From assembly GCA_963989245.1 (NCBI GenBank), contig OZ022348.1:35744931-35808930 (forward strand): a DNA stretch of 64,000 bases, written 5' to 3'. A program made the translations under genes and the position numbers. Of the stretch, positions 49,718-62,893 are shown in pieces. Each line of letters starts with the position of its first letter. Within the stretch, counting starts at the first letter, position 1. The notes under the pieces are model-generated. The model did no database searches, was not told where the DNA came from, and saw nothing but the letters and a program-made list of their open reading frames with translations. The DNA is from Nansenia antarctica. Lineage: Eukaryota > Chordata > Actinopteri > Argentiniformes > Microstomatidae.

Positions 49718-51072
49718 AAAACAGCTCTCGAAGAGATTGTCAAAAGAGACTCTGAAAACGAAACGTTGATTACTTTTGAGCAAAAGGCTGCACACACGCA
49801 ATTCAAGTTGCTCTGATTGTCATTTAGAGTAACATTATAGGATTATTCAACAACAAGTCAAAATGTGCTCATGAAAGGCAGAAAACAACACTTTGATAGT
49901 TTGATATAACTTGAGAACGAATGCAAAAAACAGTCCACTCTAAGAACAGGCCGCTTGGACACTTTCAGAACAGCTCTGTTAATGACTGAAAACAGCTCTC
50001 GAAGAGATTGTCAAAAGAGACTCTGAAAACGAAACGTTGATTACTTTTGAGCAAAAGGCTGCACACACGCAATTCAAGTTGCTCTGATTGTCATTTAGAG
50101 TAACATTATAGGATTATTCAACAACAAGTCAAAATGTGCTCGTGAAAGGCAGAAAACAACACTTTGATAGTTTGATATAACTTGAGAACGAATGCAAAAA
50201 ACAGTCCACTCTAAGAACAGGCCGCTTGGACACTTTCAGAACAGCTCTGTTAATGACTGAAAACAGCTCTCGAAGAGATTGTCAAAAGAGACTCTGAAAA
50301 CGAAACGTTGATCACTTTTGAGCAAAAGGCTGCACACACGCAATTCAAGTTGCTCTGATTGTCATTTAGAGTTACATTATAGGATTATTCAACAACAAGT
50401 CAAAATGTGCTCGTGAAAGGCAGAAAACAACACTTTGATAGTTTGATATAACTTGAGAACGAATGCAAAAAACAGTCCACTCTAAGAACAGGTCGCTTGG
50501 ACACTTTCAGAACAGCTCTGTTAATGACTGAAAACAGCTCTCGAAGAGATTGTCAAAAGAGACTCCGAAAACGAAACGTTGATCACTTTTGAGCAAAAGG
50601 CTGCACACACGCAATTCAAGTTGCTCTGATTGTCATTTAGAGTTACATTATAGGATTATTCAACAACAAGTCAAAATGTGCTCGTGAAAGGCAGAAAACA
50701 ACACTTTGATAGTTTGATATAACTTGAGAACGAATGCAAAAAACAGTCCACTCTCAGAACAGGCCGCTTGGACACTTTCTGAACAGCTCTGTTAATGACT
50801 GAAAACAGCTCTCGAAGAGATTGTCAAAAGAGACTCCGAAAACGAAACGTTGATCACTTTTGAGCAAAAGGCTGCACACACGCAATTCAAGTTGCTCTGA
50901 TTGTCATTTAGAGTTACATTATAGGATTATTCAACAACAAGTCAAAATGTGCTCGTGAAAGGCAGAAAACAACACTTTGATAGTTTGATATAACTTGAGA
51001 ACGAATGCAAAAAACAGTCCACTCTAAGAACAGGCCGCTTGGACACTTTCAGAACAGCTCTGTTAATGACTG

Positions 51073-51332
51073 AAAACAGCTCTCGAAGAGATTGTCAAAA
51101 GAGACTCCGAAAACGAAACGTTGATCACTTTTGTGCAAAAGGCTGCACACACGCAATTCAAGTTGCTCTGATTGTCATTTAGAGTTACATTATAGGAGCA
51201 TTCAGCAACAAGTCAAAATGTGCTCCAGAAAAGCAGAAAACAACACTGATAGAACTTGAGAACGAATGCAAAAACAGTCCACTCTCAGAACAGGCCGCTT
51301 GGACACTTTCAGAACAGCTCTGTTAATGACTG
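51073..51332. repeat. Short-class monomer (260 bp), T62 variant
   Basis: Copy of the monomer at 49458, 1,615 bp further on. The follower has T36, T54, A114 and A154. Confidence 0.95.
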
Positions 51333-52958
51333 AAAACAGCTCTCGAAGAGATTGTCAAAAGAGACTCTGAAAACGAAACGTTGATTACTTTTGAGCAAAA
51401 GGCTGCACACACGCAATTCAAGTTGCTCTGATTGTCATTTAGAGTAACATTATAGGATTATTCAACAACAAGTCAAAATGTGCTCATGAAAGGCAGAAAA
51501 CAACACTTTGATAGTTTGATATAACTTGAGAACGAATGCAAAAAACAGTCCACTCTAAGAACAGGCCGCTTGGACACTTTCAGAACAGCTCTGTTAATGA
51601 CTGAAAACAGCTCTCGAAGAGATTGTCAAAAGAGACTCTGAAAACGAAACGTTGATTACTTTTGAGCAAAAGGCTGCACACACGCAATTCAAGTTGCTCT
51701 GATTGTCATTTAGAGTAACATTATAGGATTATTCAACAACAAGTCAAAATGTGCTCGTGAAAGGCAGAAAACAACACTTTGATAGTTTGATATAACTTGA
51801 GAACGAATGCAAAAAACAGTCCACTCTAAGAACAGGCCGCTTGGACACTTTCAGAACAGCTCTGTTAATGACTGAAAACAGCTCTCGAAGAGATTGTCAA
51901 AAGAGACTCCGAAAACGAAACGTTGATCACTTTTGAGCAAAAGGCTGCACACACGCAATTCAAGTTGCTCTGATTGTCATTTAGAGTTACATTATAGGAT
52001 TATTCAACAACAAGTCAAAATGTGCTCGTGAAAGGCAGAAAACAACACTTTGATAGTTTGATATAACTTGAGAACGAATGCAAAAAACAGTCCACTCTCA
52101 GAACAGGCCGCTTGGACACTTTCAGAACAGCTCTGTTAATGACTGAAAACAGCTCTCGAGGAGATTGTCAAAAGAGACTCCGAAAACGAAACGTTGATCA
52201 CTTTTGAGCAAAAGGCTGCACACACGCAATTCAAGTTGCTCTGATTGTCATTTAGAGTTACATTATAGGATTATTCAACAACAAGTCAAAATGTGCTCGT
52301 GAAAGGCAGAAAACAACACTTTGATAGTTTGATATAACTTGAGAACGAATGCAAAAAACAGTCCACTCTAAGAACAGGCCGCTTGGACACTTTCAGAACA
52401 GCTCTGTTAATGACTGAAAACAGCTCTCGAAGAGATTGTCAAAAGAGACACCGAAAACGAAACGTTGATCACTTTTGAGCAAAAGGCTGCACACACGCAA
52501 TTCAAGTTGCTCTGATTGTCATTTAGAGTTACATTATAGGATTATTCAACAACAAGTCAAAATGTGCTCGTGAAAGGCAGAAAACAACACTTTGATAGTT
52601 TGATATAACTTGAGAACGAATGCAAAAAACAGTCCACTCTAAGAACAGGCCGCTTGGACACTTTCAGAACAGCTCTGTTAATGACTGAAAACAGCTCTCG
52701 AAGAGATTGTCAAAAGAGACTCCGAAAACGAAACGTTGATCACTTTTGAGCAAAAGGCTGCACACACGCAATTCAAGTTGCTCTGATTGTCATTTAGAGT
52801 TACATTATAGGATTATTCAACAACAAGTCAAAATGTGCTCGTGAAAGGCAGAAAACAACACTTTGATAGTTTGATATAACTTGAGAACGAATGCAAAAAA
52901 CAGTCCACTCTAAGAACAGGCCGCTTGGACACTTTCAGAACAGCTCTGTTAATGACTG

Positions 52959-53218
52959 AAAACAGCTCTCGAAGAGATTGTCAAAAGAGACTCCGAAAAC
53001 GAAACGTTGATCACTTTTGAGCAAAAGGCTGCACACACGCAATTCAAGTTGCTCTGATTGTCATTTAGAGTTACATTATAGGAGCATTCAGCAACAAGTC
53101 AAAATGTGCTCCAGAAAAGCAGAAAACAACACTGATAGAACTTGAGAACGAATGCAAAAACAGTCCACTCTCAGAACAGGCCGCTTGGACACTTTCAGAA
53201 CAGCTCTGTTAATGACTG
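52959..53218. repeat. Short-class monomer (260 bp)
   Basis: Standard short-class copy. Its follower is the odd 272-bp monomer with A7 and GGCCGGTTG. Paired with the short monomer at 59677. Confidence 0.94.
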
Positions 53219-53490
53219 AAAACAGCTCTCGAAGAGATTGTCAAAAGAGACTCTGAAAACGAAACGTTGATTACTTTTGAGCAAAAGGCTGCACACACGC
53301 AATTCAAGTTGCTCTGATTGTCATTTAGAGTTACATTATAGGATTATTCAACAACAAGTCAAAATGTGCTCGTGAAAGGCAGAAAACAACACTTTGATAG
53401 TTTGATATAACTTGAGAACGAATGCAAAAAAACAGTCCACTCTCAGAACAGGCCGGTTGGACACTTTCAGAACAGCTCTGTTAATGACTG
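53219..53490. repeat. Long monomer with A7 run and G238 change (272 bp)
   Basis: The A-run near 53425 has seven A residues instead of six, and CCGCTTGG reads CCGGTTGG. T36 and T54 with T114. The same monomer recurs at 59937-60208. Confidence 0.93.
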
Positions 53491-54032
53491 AAAACAGCTC
53501 TCGAAGAGATTGTCAAAAGAGACTCCGAAAACGAAACGTTGATCACTTTTGAGCAAAAGGCTGCACACACGCAATTCAAGTTGCTCTGATTGTCATTTAG
53601 AGTTACATTATAGGATTATTCAACAACAAGTCAAAATGTGCTCGTGAAAGGCAGAAAACAACACTTTGATAGTTTGATATAACTTGAGAACGAATGCAAA
53701 AAACAGTCCACTCTAAGAACAGGCCGCTTGGACACTTTCAGAACAGCTCTGTTAATGACTGAAAACAGCTCTCGAAGAGATTGTCAAAAGAGACTCCGAA
53801 AACGAAACGTTGATCACTTTTGAGCAAAAGGCTGCACACACGCAATTCAAGTTGCTCTGATTGTCATTTAGAGTTACATTATAGGATTATTCAACAACAA
53901 GTCAAAATGTGCTCGTGAAAGGCAGAAAATAACACTTTGATAGTTTGATATAACTTGAGAACGAATGCAAAAAACAGTCCACTCTAAGAACAGGCCGCTT
54001 GGACACTTTCAGAACAGCTCTGTTAATGACTG

Positions 54033-54292
54033 AAAACAGCTCTCGAAGATATTGTCAAAAGAGACTCCGAAAACGAAACGTTGATCACTTTTGAGCAAAA
54101 GGCTGCACACACGCAATTCAAGTTGCTCTGATTGTCATTTAGAGTTACATTATAGGAGCATTCAGCAACAAGTCAAAATGTGCTCCAGAAAAGCAGAAAA
54201 CAACACTGATAGAACTTGAGAACGAATGCAAAAACAGTCCACTCTCAGAACAGGCCGCTTGGACACTTTCAGAACAGCTCTGTTAATGACTG
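54033..54292. repeat. Short-class monomer (260 bp), T18 variant
   Basis: GAAGAGATT reads GAAGATATT (54050). Paired with the monomer at 60751 at the 6,718-bp offset. Confidence 0.94.
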
Positions 54293-55105
54293 AAAACAGC
54301 TCTCGAAGAGATTGTCAAAAGAGACTCTGAAAACGAAACGTTGATTACTTTTGAGCAAAAGGCTGCACACACGCAATTCAAGTTGCTCTGATTGTCATTT
54401 AGAGTAACATTATAGGATTATTCAACAACAAGTCAAAATGTGCTCGTGAAAGGCAGAAAACAACACTTTGATAGTTTGATATAACTTGAGAACGAATGCA
54501 AAAAACAGTCCACTCTAAGAACAGGCCGCTTGGACACTTTCAGAACAGCTCTGTTAATGACTGAAAACAGCTCTCGAAGAGATTGTCAAAAGAGACTCTG
54601 AAAACGAAACGTTGATTACTTTTGAGCAAAAGGCTGCACACACGCAATTCAAGTTGCTCTGATTGTCATTTAGAGTAACATTATAGGATTATTCAACAAC
54701 AAGTCAAAATGTGCTCGTGAAAGGCAGAAAACAACACTTTCATAGTTTGATATAACTTGAGAACGAATGCAAAAAACAGTCCACTCTCAGAACAGGCCGC
54801 TTGGACACTTTCAGAACAGCTCTGTTAATGACTGAAAACAGCTCTCGAAGAGATTGTCAAAAGAGACTCCGAAAACGAAACGTTGATCACTTTTGAGCAA
54901 AAGGCTGCACACACGCAATTCAAGTTGCTCTGATTGTCATTTAGAGTTACATTATAGGATTATTCAACAACAAGTCAAAATGTGCTCGTGAAAGGCAGAA
55001 AACAACACTTTGATAGTTTGATATAACTTGAGAACGAATGCAAAAAACAGTCCACTCTCAGAACAGGCCGCTTGGACACTTTCAGAACAGCTCTGTTAAT
55101 GACTG

Positions 55106-55373
55106 AAAACAGCTCTCGAAGAGATTGTCAAAAGAGACTCTGAAAACGAAACGTTGATCACTTTTGAGCAAAAGGCTGCACACACGCAATTCAAGTTGCT
55201 CTGATTGTCATTTAGAGTTACATTATAGGATTATACAACAAGTCAAAATGTGCTCGTGAAAGGCAGAAAACAACACTTTGATAGTTTGATATAACTTGAG
55301 AACGAATGCAAAAAACAGTCCACTCTAAGAACAGGCCGCTTGGACACTTTCAGAACAGCTCTGTTAATGACTG
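55106..55373. repeat. Long monomer with CAA loss (268 bp)
   Basis: GGATTATTCAACAACAAG reads GGATTATACAACAAG at 55231, a loss of three bases at the CAA run with an altered junction base. The same monomer recurs at 61824-62091. The CAA run also lost a unit in the monomer at 2144, so this tract is a repeated indel site. Confidence 0.93.
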
Positions 55374-55633
55374 AAAACAGCTCTCGAAGAGATTGTCAAA
55401 AGAGACTCCGAAAACGAAACGTTGATCACTTTTGAGCAAAAGGCTGCACACACGCAATTCAAGTTGCTCTGATTGTCATTTAGAGTTACATTATAGGAGC
55501 ATTCAGCAACAAGTCAAAATGTGCTCCAGAAAAGCAGAAAACAACACTGATAGAACTTGAGAACGAATGCAAAAACAGTCCACTCTCAGAACAGGCCGCT
55601 TGGACACTTTCAGAACAGCTCTGTTAATGACTG
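55374..55633. repeat. Short-class monomer (260 bp)
   Basis: Standard short-class copy close to the junction of the 6,718-bp duplication (about 55746). Paired with 62092. Confidence 0.94.
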
Positions 55634-56175
55634 AAAACAGCTCTCGAAGAGATTGTCAAAAGAGACTCTGAAAACGAAACGTTGATTACTTTTGAGCAAA
55701 AGGCTGCACACACGCAATTCAAGTTGCTCTGATTGTCATTTAGAGTAACATTATAGGATTATTCAACAACAAGTCAAAATGTGCTCGTGAAAGGCAGAAA
55801 ACAACACTTTGATAGTTTGATATAACTTGAGAACGAATGCAAAAAACAGTCCACTCTCAGAACAGGCCGCTTGGACACTTTCTGAACAGCTCTGTTAATG
55901 ACTGAAAACAGCTCTCGAAGAGATTGTCAAAAGAGACTCCGAAAACGAAACGTTGATCACTTTTGAGCAAAAGGCTGCACACACGCAATTCAAGTTGCTC
56001 TGATTGTCATTTAGAGTTACATTATAGGATTATTCAACAACAAGTCAAAATGTGCTCGTGAAAGGCAGAAAACAACACTTTGATAGTTTGATATAACTTG
56101 AGAACGAATGCAAAAAACAGTCCACTCTAAGAACAGGCCGCTTGGACACTTTCAGAACAGCTCTGTTAATGACTG

Positions 56176-56435
56176 AAAACAGCTCTCGAAGAGATTGTCA
56201 AAAGAGACTCCGAAAACGAAACGTTGATCACTTTTGTGCAAAAGGCTGCACACACGCAATTCAAGTTGCTCTGATTGTCATTTAGAGTTACATTATAGGA
56301 GCATTCAGCAACAAGTCAAAATGTGCTCCAGAAAAGCAGAAAACAACACTGATAGAACTTGAGAACGAATGCAAAAACAGTCCACTCTCAGAACAGGCCG
56401 CTTGGACACTTTCAGAACAGCTCTGTTAATGACTG
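56176..56435. repeat. Short-class monomer (260 bp), T62 variant
   Basis: Second-copy partner of the monomer at 49458, offset 6,718 bp. Confidence 0.95.
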
Positions 56436-57790
56436 AAAACAGCTCTCGAAGAGATTGTCAAAAGAGACTCTGAAAACGAAACGTTGATTACTTTTGAGCA
56501 AAAGGCTGCACACACGCAATTCAAGTTGCTCTGATTGTCATTTAGAGTAACATTATAGGATTATTCAACAACAAGTCAAAATGTGCTCATGAAAGGCAGA
56601 AAACAACACTTTGATAGTTTGATATAACTTGAGAACGAATGCAAAAAACAGTCCACTCTAAGAACAGGCCGCTTGGACACTTTCAGAACAGCTCTGTTAA
56701 TGACTGAAAACAGCTCTCGAAGAGATTGTCAAAAGAGACTCTGAAAACGAAACGTTGATTACTTTTGAGCAAAAGGCTGCACACACGCAATTCAAGTTGC
56801 TCTGATTGTCATTTAGAGTAACATTATAGGATTATTCAACAACAAGTCAAAATGTGCTCGTGAAAGGCAGAAAACAACACTTTGATAGTTTGATATAACT
56901 TGAGAACGAATGCAAAAAACAGTCCACTCTAAGAACAGGCCGCTTGGACACTTTCAGAACAGCTCTGTTAATGACTGAAAACAGCTCTCGAAGAGATTGT
57001 CAAAAGAGACTCTGAAAACGAAACGTTGATCACTTTTGAGCAAAAGGCTGCACACACGCAATTCAAGTTGCTCTGATTGTCATTTAGAGTTACATTATAG
57101 GATTATTCAACAACAAGTCAAAATGTGCTCGTGAAAGGCAGAAAACAACACTTTGATAGTTTGATATAACTTGAGAACGAATGCAAAAAACAGTCCACTC
57201 TAAGAACAGGTCGCTTGGACACTTTCAGAACAGCTCTGTTAATGACTGAAAACAGCTCTCGAAGAGATTGTCAAAAGAGACTCCGAAAACGAAACGTTGA
57301 TCACTTTTGAGCAAAAGGCTGCACACACGCAATTCAAGTTGCTCTGATTGTCATTTAGAGTTACATTATAGGATTATTCAACAACAAGTCAAAATGTGCT
57401 CGTGAAAGGCAGAAAACAACACTTTGATAGTTTGATATAACTTGAGAACGAATGCAAAAAACAGTCCACTCTCAGAACAGGCCGCTTGGACACTTTCTGA
57501 ACAGCTCTGTTAATGACTGAAAACAGCTCTCGAAGAGATTGTCAAAAGAGACTCCGAAAACGAAACGTTGATCACTTTTGAGCAAAAGGCTGCACACACG
57601 CAATTCAAGTTGCTCTGATTGTCATTTAGAGTTACATTATAGGATTATTCAACAACAAGTCAAAATGTGCTCGTGAAAGGCAGAAAACAACACTTTGATA
57701 GTTTGATATAACTTGAGAACGAATGCAAAAAACAGTCCACTCTAAGAACAGGCCGCTTGGACACTTTCAGAACAGCTCTGTTAATGACTG

Positions 57791-58050
57791 AAAACAGCTC
57801 TCGAAGAGATTGTCAAAAGAGACTCCGAAAACGAAACGTTGATCACTTTTGTGCAAAAGGCTGCACACACGCAATTCAAGTTGCTCTGATTGTCATTTAG
57901 AGTTACATTATAGGAGCATTCAGCAACAAGTCAAAATGTGCTCCAGAAAAGCAGAAAACAACACTGATAGAACTTGAGAACGAATGCAAAAACAGTCCAC
58001 TCTCAGAACAGGCCGCTTGGACACTTTCAGAACAGCTCTGTTAATGACTG
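57791..58050. repeat. Short-class monomer (260 bp), T62 variant
   Basis: Second-copy partner of the monomer at 51073, offset 6,718 bp. Confidence 0.95.
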
Positions 58051-59676
58051 AAAACAGCTCTCGAAGAGATTGTCAAAAGAGACTCTGAAAACGAAACGTT
58101 GATTACTTTTGAGCAAAAGGCTGCACACACGCAATTCAAGTTGCTCTGATTGTCATTTAGAGTAACATTATAGGATTATTCAACAACAAGTCAAAATGTG
58201 CTCATGAAAGGCAGAAAACAACACTTTGATAGTTTGATATAACTTGAGAACGAATGCAAAAAACAGTCCACTCTAAGAACAGGCCGCTTGGACACTTTCA
58301 GAACAGCTCTGTTAATGACTGAAAACAGCTCTCGAAGAGATTGTCAAAAGAGACTCTGAAAACGAAACGTTGATTACTTTTGAGCAAAAGGCTGCACACA
58401 CGCAATTCAAGTTGCTCTGATTGTCATTTAGAGTAACATTATAGGATTATTCAACAACAAGTCAAAATGTGCTCGTGAAAGGCAGAAAACAACACTTTGA
58501 TAGTTTGATATAACTTGAGAACGAATGCAAAAAACAGTCCACTCTAAGAACAGGCCGCTTGGACACTTTCAGAACAGCTCTGTTAATGACTGAAAACAGC
58601 TCTCGAAGAGATTGTCAAAAGAGACTCCGAAAACGAAACGTTGATCACTTTTGAGCAAAAGGCTGCACACACGCAATTCAAGTTGCTCTGATTGTCATTT
58701 AGAGTTACATTATAGGATTATTCAACAACAAGTCAAAATGTGCTCGTGAAAGGCAGAAAACAACACTTTGATAGTTTGATATAACTTGAGAACGAATGCA
58801 AAAAACAGTCCACTCTCAGAACAGGCCGCTTGGACACTTTCAGAACAGCTCTGTTAATGACTGAAAACAGCTCTCGAGGAGATTGTCAAAAGAGACTCCG
58901 AAAACGAAACGTTGATCACTTTTGAGCAAAAGGCTGCACACACGCAATTCAAGTTGCTCTGATTGTCATTTAGAGTTACATTATAGGATTATTCAACAAC
59001 AAGTCAAAATGTGCTCGTGAAAGGCAGAAAACAACACTTTGATAGTTTGATATAACTTGAGAACGAATGCAAAAAACAGTCCACTCTAAGAACAGGCCGC
59101 TTGGACACTTTCAGAACAGCTCTGTTAATGACTGAAAACAGCTCTCGAAGAGATTGTCAAAAGAGACACCGAAAACGAAACGTTGATCACTTTTGAGCAA
59201 AAGGCTGCACACACGCAATTCAAGTTGCTCTGATTGTCATTTAGAGTTACATTATAGGATTATTCAACAACAAGTCAAAATGTGCTCGTGAAAGGCAGAA
59301 AACAACACTTTGATAGTTTGATATAACTTGAGAACGAATGCAAAAAACAGTCCACTCTAAGAACAGGCCGCTTGGACACTTTCAGAACAGCTCTGTTAAT
59401 GACTGAAAACAGCTCTCGAAGAGATTGTCAAAAGAGACTCCGAAAACGAAACGTTGATCACTTTTGAGCAAAAGGCTGCACACACGCAATTCAAGTTGCT
59501 CTGATTGTCATTTAGAGTTACATTATAGGATTATTCAACAACAAGTCAAAATGTGCTCGTGAAAGGCAGAAAACAACACTTTGATAGTTTGATATAACTT
59601 GAGAACGAATGCAAAAAACAGTCCACTCTAAGAACAGGCCGCTTGGACACTTTCAGAACAGCTCTGTTAATGACTG

Positions 59677-59936
59677 AAAACAGCTCTCGAAGAGATTGTC
59701 AAAAGAGACTCCGAAAACGAAACGTTGATCACTTTTGAGCAAAAGGCTGCACACACGCAATTCAAGTTGCTCTGATTGTCATTTAGAGTTACATTATAGG
59801 AGCATTCAGCAACAAGTCAAAATGTGCTCCAGAAAAGCAGAAAACAACACTGATAGAACTTGAGAACGAATGCAAAAACAGTCCACTCTCAGAACAGGCC
59901 GCTTGGACACTTTCAGAACAGCTCTGTTAATGACTG
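59677..59936. repeat. Short-class monomer (260 bp)
   Basis: Second-copy partner of the monomer at 52959. Followed by the A7/GGCCGGTTG monomer. Confidence 0.94.
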
Positions 59937-60208
59937 AAAACAGCTCTCGAAGAGATTGTCAAAAGAGACTCTGAAAACGAAACGTTGATTACTTTTGAGC
60001 AAAAGGCTGCACACACGCAATTCAAGTTGCTCTGATTGTCATTTAGAGTTACATTATAGGATTATTCAACAACAAGTCAAAATGTGCTCGTGAAAGGCAG
60101 AAAACAACACTTTGATAGTTTGATATAACTTGAGAACGAATGCAAAAAAACAGTCCACTCTCAGAACAGGCCGGTTGGACACTTTCAGAACAGCTCTGTT
60201 AATGACTG
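59937..60208. repeat. Long monomer with A7 run and G238 change (272 bp)
   Basis: Second copy of the monomer at 53219: seven A residues near 60144 and CCGGTTGG. Confidence 0.93.
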
Positions 60209-60750
60209 AAAACAGCTCTCGAAGAGATTGTCAAAAGAGACTCCGAAAACGAAACGTTGATCACTTTTGAGCAAAAGGCTGCACACACGCAATTCAAGTT
60301 GCTCTGATTGTCATTTAGAGTTACATTATAGGATTATTCAACAACAAGTCAAAATGTGCTCGTGAAAGGCAGAAAACAACACTTTGATAGTTTGATATAA
60401 CTTGAGAACGAATGCAAAAAACAGTCCACTCTAAGAACAGGCCGCTTGGACACTTTCAGAACAGCTCTGTTAATGACTGAAAACAGCTCTCGAAGAGATT
60501 GTCAAAAGAGACTCCGAAAACGAAACGTTGATCACTTTTGAGCAAAAGGCTGCACACACGCAATTCAAGTTGCTCTGATTGTCATTTAGAGTTACATTAT
60601 AGGATTATTCAACAACAAGTCAAAATGTGCTCGTGAAAGGCAGAAAATAACACTTTGATAGTTTGATATAACTTGAGAACGAATGCAAAAAACAGTCCAC
60701 TCTAAGAACAGGCCGCTTGGACACTTTCAGAACAGCTCTGTTAATGACTG

Positions 60751-61010
60751 AAAACAGCTCTCGAAGATATTGTCAAAAGAGACTCCGAAAACGAAACGTT
60801 GATCACTTTTGAGCAAAAGGCTGCACACACGCAATTCAAGTTGCTCTGATTGTCATTTAGAGTTACATTATAGGAGCATTCAGCAACAAGTCAAAATGTG
60901 CTCCAGAAAAGCAGAAAACAACACTGATAGAACTTGAGAACGAATGCAAAAACAGTCCACTCTCAGAACAGGCCGCTTGGACACTTTCAGAACAGCTCTG
61001 TTAATGACTG
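60751..61010. repeat. Short-class monomer (260 bp), T18 variant
   Basis: GAAGATATT at 60768; second-copy partner of the monomer at 54033. Confidence 0.94.
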
Positions 61011-61823
61011 AAAACAGCTCTCGAAGAGATTGTCAAAAGAGACTCTGAAAACGAAACGTTGATTACTTTTGAGCAAAAGGCTGCACACACGCAATTCAAG
61101 TTGCTCTGATTGTCATTTAGAGTAACATTATAGGATTATTCAACAACAAGTCAAAATGTGCTCGTGAAAGGCAGAAAACAACACTTTGATAGTTTGATAT
61201 AACTTGAGAACGAATGCAAAAAACAGTCCACTCTAAGAACAGGCCGCTTGGACACTTTCAGAACAGCTCTGTTAATGACTGAAAACAGCTCTCGAAGAGA
61301 TTGTCAAAAGAGACTCTGAAAACGAAACGTTGATTACTTTTGAGCAAAAGGCTGCACACACGCAATTCAAGTTGCTCTGATTGTCATTTAGAGTAACATT
61401 ATAGGATTATTCAACAACAAGTCAAAATGTGCTCGTGAAAGGCAGAAAACAACACTTTCATAGTTTGATATAACTTGAGAACGAATGCAAAAAACAGTCC
61501 ACTCTCAGAACAGGCCGCTTGGACACTTTCAGAACAGCTCTGTTAATGACTGAAAACAGCTCTCGAAGAGATTGTCAAAAGAGACTCCGAAAACGAAACG
61601 TTGATCACTTTTGAGCAAAAGGCTGCACACACGCAATTCAAGTTGCTCTGATTGTCATTTAGAGTTACATTATAGGATTATTCAACAACAAGTCAAAATG
61701 TGCTCGTGAAAGGCAGAAAACAACACTTTGATAGTTTGATATAACTTGAGAACGAATGCAAAAAACAGTCCACTCTCAGAACAGGCCGCTTGGACACTTT
61801 CAGAACAGCTCTGTTAATGACTG

Positions 61824-62091
61824 AAAACAGCTCTCGAAGAGATTGTCAAAAGAGACTCTGAAAACGAAACGTTGATCACTTTTGAGCAAAAGGCTGCACA
61901 CACGCAATTCAAGTTGCTCTGATTGTCATTTAGAGTTACATTATAGGATTATACAACAAGTCAAAATGTGCTCGTGAAAGGCAGAAAACAACACTTTGAT
62001 AGTTTGATATAACTTGAGAACGAATGCAAAAAACAGTCCACTCTAAGAACAGGCCGCTTGGACACTTTCAGAACAGCTCTGTTAATGACTG
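61824..62091. repeat. Long monomer with CAA loss (268 bp)
   Basis: Second copy of the monomer at 55106, with TTATACAACAAG at 61949. Confidence 0.93.
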
Positions 62092-62351
62092 AAAACAGCT
62101 CTCGAAGAGATTGTCAAAAGAGACTCCGAAAACGAAACGTTGATCACTTTTGAGCAAAAGGCTGCACACACGCAATTCAAGTTGCTCTGATTGTCATTTA
62201 GAGTTACATTATAGGAGCATTCAGCAACAAGTCAAAATGTGCTCCAGAAAAGCAGAAAACAACACTGATAGAACTTGAGAACGAATGCAAAAACAGTCCA
62301 CTCTCAGAACAGGCCGCTTGGACACTTTCAGAACAGCTCTGTTAATGACTG
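62092..62351. repeat. Short-class monomer (260 bp)
   Basis: Second-copy partner of the monomer at 55374; last short monomer inside the 6,718-bp duplication. Confidence 0.94.
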
Positions 62352-62893
62352 AAAACAGCTCTCGAAGAGATTGTCAAAAGAGACTCTGAAAACGAAACGT
62401 TGATTACTTTTGAGCAAAAGGCTGCACACACGCAATTCAAGTTGCTCTGATTGTCATTTAGAGTAACATTATAGGATTATTCAACAACAAGTCAAAATGT
62501 GCTCGTGAAAGGCAGAAAACAACACTTTGATAGTTTGATATAACTTGAGAACGAATGCAAAAAACAGTCCACTCTCAGAACAGGCCGCTTGGACACTTTC
62601 AGAACAGCTCTGTTAATGACTGAAAACAGCTCTCGAAGAGATTGTCAAAAGAGACTCCGAAAACGAAACCTTGATCACTTTTGAGCAAAAGGCTGCACAC
62701 ACGCAATTCAAGTTGCTCTGATTGTCATTTAGAGTAACATTATAGGATTATTCAACAACAAGTCAAAATGTGCTCGTGAAAGGCAGAAAACAACACTTTG
62801 ATAGTTTGATATAACTTGAGAACGAATGCAAAAAACAGTCCACTCTAAGAACAGGCCGCTTGGACACTTTCAGAACAGCTCTGTTAATGACTG

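Larger units (their letters stand above)
48487..51716. repeat. 1,615-bp tandem duplication (six monomers, one short)
   Basis: Two copies, about 48487-50101 and 50102-51716. Variants pair at 1,615 bp: GGTCGC at 48878 and 50493, TTTCTGAAC at 49165 and 50780, T62 short monomers at 49458 and 51073, and A154 monomers at 49718 and 51333. The left breakpoint follows the last mismatch at position 114 of monomer 48374, which faces A114 of monomer 49989. 1,615 equals five long monomers and one short. Confidence 0.83.
49028..62463. repeat. 6,718-bp tandem duplication, two near-identical copies
   Basis: The copies run from about 49028 to 55745 and 55746 to 62463, 25 monomers each including five short ones. 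Rare variants pair at 6,718 bp: TTTCTGAAC (49165/55883 and 50780/57498), CTCGAGG (52160/58878), GAGACAC (52450/59168), the A7 run with GGCCGGTTG (monomers 53219/59937), AAAATAACAC near 53930/60648, GAAGATAT (54050/60768), CTTTCATAG (monomers 54564/61282) and TTATACAACAAG (55231/61949). I saw no difference between the copies. The event is very recent, or an assembly duplication. Confidence 0.87.
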
